Of a stretch of DNA of 64,000 bases, positions 1-7,945 are shown in pieces. The stretch is taken from positions 3,563,237-3,627,236 of the forward strand of contig CP126123.1 in assembly GCA_030123605.1 (NCBI GenBank), read 5' to 3'. Numbering within the stretch: the stretch's first letter is position 1; the number at the start of each line of letters is the position of its first letter. The notes beneath the pieces are model-generated. The model saw only the letters and a program-made list of their open reading frames with translations, was not told where the DNA came from and made no database searches. The stretch is from Nitrospira sp. GTDB lineage: Bacteria; Nitrospirota; Nitrospiria; Nitrospirales; Nitrospiraceae. Made by a program: the position numbers and the translations under genes.

Positions 1-44
1 GAAGCCAGGCCGCCGCCGATGAGAAGGTATGTGGTCGAATCCAT
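1..44 (-). CDS. FAD/NAD-binding oxidoreductase, N-terminus only (partial)
   Basis: The minus strand reads a 14-codon start of a protein beginning MDSTTYLLIGGGLA before the window ends. A hydrophobic beta strand followed by GGGLA is the classic start of a Rossmann dinucleotide-binding fold, as in FAD-dependent ferredoxin or rubredoxin reductases. An AGAGGTGA ribosome-binding site sits 6-7 bases before the ATG. The gene is divergent from the pyrophosphatase gene. The exact enzyme cannot be told from 14 residues. Confidence 0.6.
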   Translation of the reverse strand, partial: MDSTTYLLIGGGLA

Positions 45-92
45 GGAACATCACCTCTTGGTTGGTCCACCTGTCACCATACTCCAACCCGC

Positions 93-105
93 CGTGAAAT
101 TCACG
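93..105. promoter_or_regulatory. 13-bp palindrome between divergent genes
   Basis: CGTGAAATTCACG is a perfect palindrome (CGTGAA-A-TTCACG) in the spacer between the divergent flavoprotein and pyrophosphatase genes. Its position suits an operator for one or both genes, but no regulator can be named. The rest of the spacer up to 304 shows no other gene; a TATAAG at about 171 could be a -10 box. Confidence 0.25.
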
Positions 106-304
106 CCGCTGATCGGGGCCTGAGTCAGGCATCCGGTGAAACCTCCTGTTTCATTCGACGACGATGTGTTATAAGCTGATAGGTTCTCCGCCAGTCGCTC
201 GTGGTTCACCATCGGGTATCACGTATCATCATTTCAGACCCTGTCGAATCCGTGCGATCGTCCGATCGTCGGCTCCGAGGGGGTCGGAGGGAGATAGGAA
301 CAGG

Positions 305-988
305 ATGAGCAAGAAGGAAATCGACGCAGTGCAACGACTCATGAGCCTCATGTTCAAGGCGCATCCGTGGCATGGGGTCTCCATCGGCGACCAGGCGCCT
401 GATGTGGTGACGGCCTACATTGAAATCGTGCCGACCGACACGGTGAAGTACGAAGTCGATAAAGCCAGCGGCTTTCTCAAGGTGGACCGGCCGCAACGGT
501 TCTCGAACTTCTGCCCGGTCTATTACGGGCTGATCCCGCAAACCTATTGCGGCGAAGGGGTCGCCAAGCTGTTCGGACAGCGCGCCAACCGGCCCGGCAT
601 GGTCGGGGACGGCGATCCCCTCGATATCTGCGTCCTGACCGAGAAGACGATTCCGCATAGCGATATTCTGCTGACGGCGTTGCCGATCGGAGGGCTCAGC
701 ATGGCGGACGGCGGCGAGGCGGACGACAAGATCATCGCGGTCATGCGGGACGACGCGGTCTACGGGAACTATACGGATCTCAAGGATTGTCCGATCACGC
801 TCCTCGACCGGCTGCAGCATTATTTTCTGACCTACAAACATGCACCGGGCACCACGCAGCATAAGGTCGAGATTACGAGCATGTACGGCCGCGACGAGGC
901 GCTGAAGGTCATTCGCACCAGCCACGCTGATTACAAGAAAAAATTTCCCGAATTGGAATCACTCTGGCCCGCCGGCACGAACAGCTAG
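305..988 (+). CDS. ppa: Inorganic pyrophosphatase (family I)
   Basis: This gene encodes a cytoplasmic soluble pyrophosphatase of 227 residues, which hydrolyses PPi to two phosphates and so pulls biosynthetic reactions forward. The family signature is clear: EIVPTDTVKYEVDK near residues 38-51, the YYGLIPQTYC block, and the metal-binding GDGDPLDICVL (D-x-D-P-x-D type) near residues 98-108. Length suits a family I enzyme somewhat longer than the 175-residue E. coli type. I chose the ATG at 305 because AGGAACAGG precedes it; an in-frame start at 164 would add an unrelated Arg/Pro-rich stretch. The RNA helicase gene follows after 28 bases, so the two are probably co-transcribed. Confidence 0.92.
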   Translation: MSKKEIDAVQRLMSLMFKAHPWHGVSIGDQAPDVVTAYIEIVPTDTVKYEVDKASGFLKVDRPQRFSNFCPVYYGLIPQTYCGEGVAKLFGQRANRPGMVGDGDPLDICVLTEKTIPHSDILLTALPIGGLSMADGGEADDKIIAVMRDDAVYGNYTDLKDCPITLLDRLQHYFLTYKHAPGTTQHKVEITSMYGRDEALKVIRTSHADYKKKFPELESLWPAGTNS

Positions 989-1016
989 GACGAACAAGAA
1001 AGGCCTATCCCACCAG

Positions 1017-2738
1017 ATGAAACATCACCAGACGCATTCGCAGAGTGAACCGGCGGCCAAGGGATTCTCTCCCGGCTTCGCCGCGCTCGGGTTGGAAGCT
1101 TCGCTGCTGACCACCCTCGAAACGTTGGGCTATGAAGAACCCACTCCGATCCAGCGAGAAGCCATTCCCCCGCTGCTGGAGGGGCGCGATCTGCTGGGCC
1201 AGGCCGCCACAGGGACCGGCAAGACGGCGGCGTTCGCCTTGCCGCTGTTGCAACGCATCGCCCACGGCCCTCGGCATCGACCCACGGCGCTCGTCTTGGT
1301 ACCGACCAGAGAACTTGCCGTGCAGGTGAGCGAGGCGGTGCAGCGTTATGGCAAGGAGCTGCGGATCGCCGTGTTGGCCTTGTACGGCGGTCAGGCGATG
1401 GGACCGCAGCTGCAAGCGCTCCGGCGCGGGGTCGAGGTCATCGTGGCGACGCCGGGCCGGGCGTTGGATCACCTGCGTAGACAGACGTTGAAACTGGCCG
1501 ATCTCCAGATCGTGGTACTCGACGAGGCGGACGAAATGCTCGACATGGGTTTCGCCGACGACCTCGATGCCATTCTCGAACAAACACCGGCGACGAAACA
1601 GACGGCGTTGTTTTCGGCGACGATGCCGCCGCGGATCGCATCGATCGCCCGCCGACATCTAAAAACCCCGGTGGAGGTGACGATTGCAAGGGAACCGGTG
1701 AAGGCCGGCACGGCGCCGCGTGTACAACAGACCGCCTATGTGGTGGCCCGCCCGCACAAGGTGGCTGCGCTGGCCCGCGTCTTGGACATCGCGGCGCCCA
1801 AGTCGGCCCTGGTCTTTTGCCGCACGCGACTGGAAGTGGATGAAGTGACCGGTGCGCTGAACGGCCGTGGGTATCGAGCCGAGGCCATTCACGGCGGCAT
1901 GAGCCAGATCCAGCGGGATCGGGTCATGCAGGCCTTTCGCACGGGACAAATCGAACTGTTGGTGGCCACCGACGTAGCGGCGCGCGGGCTGGATATTCCC
2001 TCCGTGTCGCATGTCATCAACTACGATCTGCCGTCGTCGTTGGAAGTGTATGTCCATCGTATCGGGCGGACCGGTCGGGCCGGACGGGAAGGCGCGGCCA
2101 TGACCATCATCGAACCGCGTGAACAACGGTTGTTGCGCAGCGTTGAGCAACATACGAAGGCCAAGATCACGGTCGCCTCTGTGCCGTCCGTGGGTGACCT
2201 CCTGGCCAAACGGCTGGAGCGGATGAAAGGCACGATTCAAGAGACGCTGGACGCGGGGCAATTGGATGATTTTCGTCTGATCGCCCAGACGCTGGCTGCG
2301 GTCGCGGACCCGTTGGATGTCGCAGCGGCGGCCATCAAGCTGGTCTACCGTTCGCACGGCGGCGAACGATCGGAGGAAGAGATTCCTGCCTTGCCCCTCA
2401 GGGCGCCGGAGCCCTATCGGACTGCGCGTCCTTCCTATGGATCGACCGGTCATCAAGGGGATCGCGCGCGAGCGGGGGGCGGGCGAGGCGGCCGGGCGGC
2501 AGGGATGGTACGGGTCTACATCGGAGCCGGGCGCGCGGCCGGTATCAAGCCTGGTGACTTAGTCGGAGCCATTGCGAATGAAGCGGGGGTGCCGTCACGT
2601 TTGATCGGTGCGATCGAGGTCGAGGAACGGTTCTCCCTGGTGGATGTGCAGGAAGAGGCGGCCAGGCAAGTGATCGAGGCCATGGGGAGGACGCGCATCA
2701 AGGGGCAAAAGGTGGCGGTGAGGTTGTTTCGTGATTGA
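1017..2738 (+). CDS. DEAD-box ATP-dependent RNA helicase with DbpA-type RNA-binding domain
   Basis: A 573-residue DEAD-box helicase that unwinds RNA, likely in ribosome assembly or cold adaptation (CsdA/DeaD/DbpA group). All core motifs are visible: the Q motif GYEEPTPIQREAI (39-51), Walker A AATGTGKT (63-70), PTRELA, VATPGR, the DEAD box in VVLDEADEMLDMGF, SAT (FSATMP), and motif VI HRIGRTGRAG. The C-terminus (about 497-573, MVRVYIGAGRAAGIKPGDLVG onwards) matches the DbpA/CsdA RNA-binding domain that directs such helicases to structured RNA. A Gly/Arg-rich linker precedes that domain. It lies 28 bases after ppa. DbpA versus CsdA cannot be settled without alignment. Confidence 0.93.
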   Translation: MKHHQTHSQSEPAAKGFSPGFAALGLEASLLTTLETLGYEEPTPIQREAIPPLLEGRDLLGQAATGTGKTAAFALPLLQRIAHGPRHRPTALVLVPTRELAVQVSEAVQRYGKELRIAVLALYGGQAMGPQLQALRRGVEVIVATPGRALDHLRRQTLKLADLQIVVLDEADEMLDMGFADDLDAILEQTPATKQTALFSATMPPRIASIARRHLKTPVEVTIAREPVKAGTAPRVQQTAYVVARPHKVAALARVLDIAAPKSALVFCRTRLEVDEVTGALNGRGYRAEAIHGGMSQIQRDRVMQAFRTGQIELLVATDVAARGLDIPSVSHVINYDLPSSLEVYVHRIGRTGRAGREGAAMTIIEPREQRLLRSVEQHTKAKITVASVPSVGDLLAKRLERMKGTIQETLDAGQLDDFRLIAQTLAAVADPLDVAAAAIKLVYRSHGGERSEEEIPALPLRAPEPYRTARPSYGSTGHQGDRARAGGGRGGRAAGMVRVYIGAGRAAGIKPGDLVGAIANEAGVPSRLIGAIEVEERFSLVDVQEEAARQVIEAMGRTRIKGQKVAVRLFRD

Positions 2739-3073
2739 AAGTAGGGGGGCTGTCGATGGTTTCGGTGCAGACACGGCCGGCTCACCGTCTCGCTGGCGTC
2801 CACAAACGTGGCGCTCATTATTCTTCGCGCCGTGGACCTCGCGCAACGCGCGGCCTCAGAAGGCCCTCGTTGGACGCGCGCAGGAGGAGACCATTCAGCC
2901 CACCCTCGCGGGAGTGGGTACCGAAACAGTCCTTCCGCAGGGGAGCATAGGGAAAAAGGGAGTTTGAAGAGCATATTGTGAGCCGCCTCATTACGGCCGC
3001 GCTTCAAAGATCGGGTTGATGGTGAGTCGCCGAAACAAGCGCCGATCGACGTTCCGGCAAAACGATTCCCAGT
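2739..3073. other. Intergenic spacer without a recognisable gene
   Basis: These 335 bases separate the convergent helicase and small membrane-protein genes. They carry one copy of a 45-bp palindromic repeat (2838-2882), a small CCAC-AAAC-GTGG hairpin near 2800 and a purine-rich stretch near 2940-2970. No reading frame here has coding character or a ribosome-binding site. Confidence 0.6.
2838..2882. repeat. Dispersed palindromic repeat, copy 1
   Basis: A 45-bp sequence starting CTCGCGCAAC and ending GACGCGCGCA recurs at 12136-12180 with one mismatch, and in degenerate form at 16542-16574. Internally GGCC-TCAGAA-GGCC can form a stem, and the flanking GCGCAAC and GTTGGACGCGC segments can pair around it, so the unit folds as a nested hairpin. 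All copies are intergenic. This resembles REP-type elements; no transposase of the RAYT kind is in the window. Confidence 0.7.
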
Positions 3074-3508
3074 TCATCCCTGCACCCGCTCGAGCGAAAA
3101 CTTGTCGAACACTGCCCCGCAGGGTGGCCCAGCGGTCTGCAACGAGAGGAAGGTTCGCTGCAGGAGTTCAGACGTCAATGGCCCCCGACGATTCCAGGGC
3201 GCCAGCGAGAGGATTCTTGCCAACAGGCAATAGCCCGCCAGGACCCGCGCCGTCGTTCCCGTGAACTGTATCCAGTGAATCCAATGGAGCGGCCCCCACA
3301 ATCCGGCCAGCAGCAGGCCCAAATAGGCTGTTCGTACCTGGGCGGGGAACGCAGTGATATCGCGTGTGAGCCCGACCACGTGACCAATCTGGACGACACA
3401 GAGTGCCATCGCCAGCCAGATTCCGGCAGGCCAGCCGAGGAGGCCGGCGCCGAGCAGCCCTGCAGTCACGCCCCAATACCACCAACCTATGTCGTGAATC
3501 GTCGCCAT
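3074..3508 (-). CDS. Small integral membrane protein, function unknown
   Basis: A 144-residue protein starting MATIHDIGWWYW, with about four hydrophobic helices (roughly residues 8-30, 32-50, 60-80 and 88-105) and a hydrophilic C-terminus containing CGAVFDKFSL. I do not recognise the family. The start is set by AAGGAG seven bases upstream of the second of two adjacent ATGs. Its upstream 77 bases are a near copy of those in front of the TPR-protein gene and contain a sigma-54-like motif, so the two genes may respond to the same signal. It is the last of three same-strand genes beginning with the sigma-54 regulator. Confidence 0.7.
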   Translation of the reverse strand: MATIHDIGWWYWGVTAGLLGAGLLGWPAGIWLAMALCVVQIGHVVGLTRDITAFPAQVRTAYLGLLLAGLWGPLHWIHWIQFTGTTARVLAGYCLLARILSLAPWNRRGPLTSELLQRTFLSLQTAGPPCGAVFDKFSLERVQG

Positions 3509-3573
3509 CATACTGCTCCTTGTTGTGAGTGGATGACGCTATGCCAAGTTCCTACAGCAGTATCGATGCCGGT
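3497..3573 (-). repeat. 77-bp duplicated leader, copy A
   Basis: This segment covers the first codons, ribosome-binding site and promoter region of the small membrane-protein gene. It matches 5358-5434 at 71 of 77 positions in the same orientation. It includes AAGGAG, the double ATG and a GG-N10-GC motif. Confidence 0.9.
3555..3572 (-). promoter_or_regulatory. Sigma-54-like -24/-12 motif, copy A
   Basis: The minus strand reads CCGGCATCGATACTGCTG. GG and GC are separated by exactly 10 bases, as in -24/-12 promoters, although the match to TGGCAC-N5-TTGC is imperfect (CGGCAT and CTGC). It lies about 50 bases before the start codon of the small membrane protein. A sigma-54 activator is encoded 2 kb upstream on the same strand. 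Confidence 0.4.
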
Positions 3574-3629
3574 TCTTCGCTCTTACCAAGCTGCAGACCA
3601 TACTGACTAGGCCAAGATTCCTCCATCAG

Positions 3630-5276
3630 CTAAAACCTCGATGCCGTGAGCGTCACGTCCGTGTTTGCCCATGCTCGGCGGAAGCGCGCTTCCGCTGCCG
3701 CCGCTTCGGCGTTCTTTCCCTGCGCCAGAAGTGCCTGCGCGAGACCGAACAGGGACCAGCCGTTCTCGGGGAAGCGCGCGAGGTCCTCGCGATACACCTT
3801 CTCGGCCTCGGCATTGTGTCCCGCCTTCAACAGCGCGGCGCCGAGCGAGTGCCGAATCGGGTAGTACCACTTGGGCGGTTCGAAGTAGAGCCCCGTGTCT
3901 TCGATGTTGGCCGCCTCCCGAAAGTGGTTGGTGCCGGTATCGAGGTCGCCGCGTCGAGTGGCGATCTCACCGGACAGCGCGTGCACGGCGATCGAGATCG
4001 CCGTCTTGCCGTCGGCACCTTCGGGCATTGCGGCGTTGATCGCCGTCACTGTGTCGAGGGCGGCTTGCGCCTCCGCCCACTGTCCCTTGGCGGCGTACGC
4101 CACGCCGCGTGCATAGAGTGCCATAGCGTACGAGAAGCGGATGTCCGCCGGCGGAAGCGGTTCGGCCAGCACGTCGTCCCATTTTCCGAACGTCGTGAGC
4201 GTGAGCGCGTGGTACGGCAACATCTCCTGCAGCATTCCGACCAGGCGCGCAGCGTCGAGGTTCACCTTGGAGGTGAGTGTCTGGGACGCCTCGATCGCCT
4301 CTGCACTGCGCCCGGCCATCGTGGAGGCGAAGGCGAGGAAGTGGATGTTGTGCGGGTAGTAGGCGAGCGGATAAACACCCATCGGGTGCTGCCCCTCGAT
4401 GAACACCTCGTCGGAGTGAATGGCGTGTTGGTTGGCCTGCACGGCGTCGTTCCACCGTCCGACGCGGATGTAGATGTGTGCGGGCATGTGGACCATGTGT
4501 CCTTCGCCCGGCATGAGTCGAGAGAGCCGCTCGGCGCATGGCACCGCGGCCTGCGGGTTCACCGCTTCGACCGCGTGGATGTAGTAATGGCAGGCTCCCG
4601 GATGGTTCGGGTTGCGCGAGAGTACGCGTTGGAGTTTGCGTACGATTTCGTCGGTGCCTGGGTAGGGGGCCCCGTCGGGTTGCCAGTAATTCCATGGCCG
4701 GAGGTCCATCAGTGATTCGGCGTACAGGGTCGCCGCGTCCAAGTCGTCGGCGTAGGTATTCGCCACCTGCTCCATCGCGCGCGAATACGCCACGTCCAAC
4801 CGGGCACGGTCGGCCGGCGGGGCCGCTTCGTAGCGCTGCGCGACCGCCTCGATGTACGCGCGCTCAGGCGCCGTCGCGTGGGATGTGAGCGTCAGCGCTT
4901 TCTGTGCCGCCGCGTGCGCGGCGACTCCGCCCGCCGCGTCCATTGGTGCGTTGACGTGCGGGCCGTAGGCGAGGGCGATCCCCCAATAGCACATGGCGCA
5001 AGCGGGATCGAGTTCTGCAGCGTGCGTGAAGGAGCGGATCGCTTCCGCATGATTGAATCCGTAGACGAATCGCAGGCCCTGGTCGAAGTACTGTTGTGTG
5101 GCCGGGACTCGAGTGGAGATGGGTTTGTGGTGAGAGCCGAGGTTCGTATAGAGGGGGACCGTGGTAGAAAGGCTCTTCGGCGACGCTGGCGTCGCCGTCG
5201 ACTCTGTGCCCCAGCTGGGAGCGGCACCGGCGAGCAGAACAGCCGCGGCGAATCCGATGATGTGGGTGGACGTCAT
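3630..5276 (-). CDS. Exported tetratricopeptide-repeat protein
   Basis: A 548-residue protein with a signal peptide (MTSTHIIGFAAAVLLAGAAP, cleavage near residue 20-23) and many TPR helices, for example HAEAIRSFTHAAELDPA, NDAVQANQHAI and AEAEKVYREDLARFPENG. The motif DPACAMCYWGIA (about residues 90-101), with a CxxC in the first TPR, and the HMPAHIYIRVGRW block are typical of a periplasmic TPR family of unknown role. TPRs usually bind protein partners. Start: GGAGG lies eight bases before the ATG at 5276. A second possible start at 5369 sits inside the duplicated leader and is in frame, with its own AAGGAG; using it would bury the signal peptide behind 31 residues, so I prefer 5276. Confidence 0.8.
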   Translation of the reverse strand: MTSTHIIGFAAAVLLAGAAPSWGTESTATPASPKSLSTTVPLYTNLGSHHKPISTRVPATQQYFDQGLRFVYGFNHAEAIRSFTHAAELDPACAMCYWGIALAYGPHVNAPMDAAGGVAAHAAAQKALTLTSHATAPERAYIEAVAQRYEAAPPADRARLDVAYSRAMEQVANTYADDLDAATLYAESLMDLRPWNYWQPDGAPYPGTDEIVRKLQRVLSRNPNHPGACHYYIHAVEAVNPQAAVPCAERLSRLMPGEGHMVHMPAHIYIRVGRWNDAVQANQHAIHSDEVFIEGQHPMGVYPLAYYPHNIHFLAFASTMAGRSAEAIEASQTLTSKVNLDAARLVGMLQEMLPYHALTLTTFGKWDDVLAEPLPPADIRFSYAMALYARGVAYAAKGQWAEAQAALDTVTAINAAMPEGADGKTAISIAVHALSGEIATRRGDLDTGTNHFREAANIEDTGLYFEPPKWYYPIRHSLGAALLKAGHNAEAEKVYREDLARFPENGWSLFGLAQALLAQGKNAEAAAAEARFRRAWANTDVTLTASRF

Positions 5277-5357
5277 GGTGTACCTCCTTCCGAGCGCAGA
5301 CTGCAATTGGTTGGACCGTCGGGTGGTGATGGTGGGATGAGCTGTGACGAAATCGTC

Positions 5358-5434
5358 AATCGTCGCCATCATGCTGCTCCTTGTTGTGAGTGGATGACGT
5401 TATGCCGAGTCCCTACAGCAGCATCGATGCCAGT
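5358..5434 (-). repeat. 77-bp duplicated leader, copy B
   Basis: Near copy (71/77 identical) of 3497-3573. It brings an AAGGAG site, a double ATG followed by codons for MATI, and a sigma-54-like motif to about 80 bases upstream of the TPR-protein start. The first codons are native to the membrane-protein gene, so this copy probably arose by duplication of that gene's leader. Confidence 0.9.
5416..5433 (-). promoter_or_regulatory. Sigma-54-like -24/-12 motif, copy B
   Basis: The minus strand reads CTGGCATCGATGCTGCTG. TGGCA and TGCT surround a GG-N10-GC core, close to the consensus TGGCAC-N5-TTGC. It stands upstream of the TPR-protein gene and about 190 bases downstream of the end of a sigma-54-dependent activator gene. 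The spacer 5500-5570 holds nested inverted repeats such as TGATTC...GAATCA that could be activator sites. Confidence 0.5.
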
Positions 5435-5627
5435 ACGATGGACGCGATCAAGACGATGCAAGTTCAGCGACTTAGAATCGTGCGAGGGGCAATCGGCATG
5501 TGCCGGCATCGCGTGATTTGCGAAATCTCGTGAGATGATTCGTGACATCTCATGAATCAGGTTTTGAAATTTTGTGAGCCGAGAAGGAGGAAGCGTAAGG
5601 CGGGCGGTCGGCTGTGAACGATCAGAG

Positions 5628-7571
5628 TCAGCGGGGCTTCTGAATGTTCAGGGCTTTCATGCGTGAGGAAAGGGTGGAAGGGTTGAGGCCGAGCAGCTTC
5701 GCCGCGCCCTTCTCGCCGGACACGGTCCAGTTGGTCGCGTCGAGGGCGCGCAGGATATTCGTTCGCTCCAAGGCTTCGAGTTCCTTGGCCGTGTGAATCC
5801 TGTCCGGTGGAGCCTCGTTCCGTCGTTGAGGGGCGGGAGATGACGACGGAGCGTCCGGCAAGGCGCGATCCAGGTTGAGCGTGCCGTCTGTGGCGGTGAT
5901 CACCGCGCGCTCGATCACGTTTTGTAGCTCCCGCACATTGCCGGGCCAATTATAGTCCTTCAGTCGTTGCGCGCAGTCGGCGGCCAAGGGAGTGATCGAG
6001 CGGCCCATCCTCCGCGCAAACCGCTGGGCGAAAGCCGAGGCCAGGCGGATCACATCGTTGCCGCGCTCGCGTAGGGGAGGCAGTCGGATGGGGAAGACAT
6101 TCAACCGATAGAACAAATCCTCGCGGAATCGTCCCTCCTGGATGGCTTGAGAGAGGTTGCGGTTGGTGGCGGCCAACACGCGGACGTTGACCTTCTTCGT
6201 GTGTGAACTGCCGACCGGGTCGAACTCGCCCTCTTGCAACACGCGGAGCAGCTTGGCCTGCAAGTCGAGCGGGAGCTCACCGATCTCATCGAGAAAGATC
6301 GTGCCCTGGTCGGCCAGGGCAAATCGGCCGGCACGTTTCTTGGTCGCACCGGTGAAGGCTCCCGGTTCATGTCCGAAGAATTCGCTTTCGATCAAGGTGG
6401 CGGGAATTGCCGCGCAGTTCACCGTGATCAAGGGCCGTTCTCGCCGGTGGCCCGCCTGGTGGATGGCGCGGGCCACCAGTTCCTTGCCCGTGCCGGTCTC
6501 GCCGACGATCAGGACCGTGGCGTCGGTCGGAGCGACTTGCGCAATGTCCTGTAGGACCTGCCGCAGCGCGGGACTCTCGCCGAGCAGCGTATCGTCGTGA
6601 TGCAAGGCCTGGAGTTCCTCCCGCAGGAGTTCGGTTTCGGCGGTAAGCGACTGAATCTTCTGTTCCGCCTCGACCCGGTCGTGTACATTGCGGAGAATTA
6701 CCGTCGTGAAGGTCCGGCGATGCAGCTCGAAACGCGAGAGCGTGGCCTCGGCGGGAAACGACGAGCCTTCGGGACAGCAAGCGGTGAGACCGTCGGGAAT
6801 CCAGAGCGAACGCTGCCCTTCCGGGCGGGTGTCGATTGCGGCGATGAAGCCGGTCAAACGCGCGGCATCTTTCGGGGCGACGAATTGCCGGAAATTCCGC
6901 CCCACCATTGTGGCGCCCCGGCAGCGGAAAACCTTCTCGGCAGCGGGGTTCACGTGCGTGATTCGGAGTGCGTCATCCAACTCAATGATGGCGTCCATCG
7001 CGCTGCCGAGGAGCAGCCCCATGGTTTCTTCCCGCTCGTGCACCTCGGCTTCCGCCCGCAACCGTCGAAGCTCGGCTGCAGCCCGCGCGGCAAAAATCTG
7101 AAAGATGGCGAGGACCCGCGGCTCTTCCGGGATCGGCCGCCGGTCGATGACGGCCATGTGGCCGAGAATCGTTCCATGTTGGTCTTGCAACGGGACGCCG
7201 AGGTAACTCACGGCCCCAGCCTGCTTGAGTTCTTCCTCGTGGGGGTAAATCTCAAGAATACTGTCGGGAATGTGGACCAGTCTGGCCGTATCGATCACGC
7301 GCTCGCAGGGTGTGCCGGCGATGTCGACTTCATACTCCTTCACCCATTGTCCATCCAGCCAGAAGGCCAGAGCGCGGAGCCGGCGCTTTTCCGGAAAGTA
7401 TTCCGTCACCCAGGCGCCGTGCGTGCCCAAAGCGTCGGCGAGGTTCCGCACCAGTGCGGAAAAAAACTCGTGGCCGGTTTCGGTCGCGGTGCCTTGGAGA
7501 ATCGCGCGCAGGGCTGCGTCGGCCTCCAGGTCTTGGAGAGGACTGGCGCTCTCGTCGTGCGATGCAGCCAT
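5628..7571 (-). CDS. Sigma-54-dependent transcriptional activator (GAF-PAS-AAA+-Fis HTH)
   Basis: An NtrC/FhlA-type enhancer-binding protein of about 647 residues. An N-terminal GAF-like domain (about 15-180) and a PAS domain (about 190-310, ALRITHVNPAAEKVF) sense a signal. The AAA+ domain carries Walker A GETGTGKE, the sigma-54 contact loop GAFTGA, Walker B (TIFLDEIGELP) and the RLNVFPIRLPPLRER region. The C-terminus is a Fis-type helix-turn-helix (GAAKLLGLNPSTLSSRMK). There is no receiver domain, so control is by ligand or another protein rather than phosphorylation. Start is uncertain: the ATG at 7571 has a poor ribosome site, and an upstream in-frame ATG at 7697 would add 42 low-complexity residues. 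The next two same-strand genes have sigma-54-like leaders and are candidate targets. Confidence 0.92.
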   Translation of the reverse strand: MAASHDESASPLQDLEADAALRAILQGTATETGHEFFSALVRNLADALGTHGAWVTEYFPEKRRLRALAFWLDGQWVKEYEVDIAGTPCERVIDTARLVHIPDSILEIYPHEEELKQAGAVSYLGVPLQDQHGTILGHMAVIDRRPIPEEPRVLAIFQIFAARAAAELRRLRAEAEVHEREETMGLLLGSAMDAIIELDDALRITHVNPAAEKVFRCRGATMVGRNFRQFVAPKDAARLTGFIAAIDTRPEGQRSLWIPDGLTACCPEGSSFPAEATLSRFELHRRTFTTVILRNVHDRVEAEQKIQSLTAETELLREELQALHHDDTLLGESPALRQVLQDIAQVAPTDATVLIVGETGTGKELVARAIHQAGHRRERPLITVNCAAIPATLIESEFFGHEPGAFTGATKKRAGRFALADQGTIFLDEIGELPLDLQAKLLRVLQEGEFDPVGSSHTKKVNVRVLAATNRNLSQAIQEGRFREDLFYRLNVFPIRLPPLRERGNDVIRLASAFAQRFARRMGRSITPLAADCAQRLKDYNWPGNVRELQNVIERAVITATDGTLNLDRALPDAPSSSPAPQRRNEAPPDRIHTAKELEALERTNILRALDATNWTVSGEKGAAKLLGLNPSTLSSRMKALNIQKPR

Positions 7572-7945
7572 GATGGAGAGAGAAGTATGGGGCCAAAACG
7601 GAGCCTGTTTCAAGGGTGCCACAGAGATTCTCCCGCGGTCCGACAATTTTCCGGGCCCCTTGTTGCCCGACTGTTTTTGCGATACCATTCCGCACACCCA
7701 TGATGCGTCTCGCCCCTGTTGTCGTTCACTGCTCGATCATCGGATTATGTCGGCAGGGCGGGCGACAGACCTCCTCACCATCCTAGCCAAACACATACTC
7801 AACGCGGATCTGTCCGGACCTAGGAGCCTGCGGAGGAGATCTGACGGCATGGGGCTCCTGGCAGCAGGCAGAGGTGGTATGGAGGGATGGAGCGCGGAAT
7901 GCCGGGTGACTGAATGCCACGGAGAACGATTATGATGGGGCGAAT

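Noticed and set aside
164..304. N-terminal extension of the pyrophosphatase from an ATG at 164
   Set aside because: The extra 47 residues are Arg/Ser/Pro-rich with no ribosome site, while the ATG at 305 has one and begins the family sequence.
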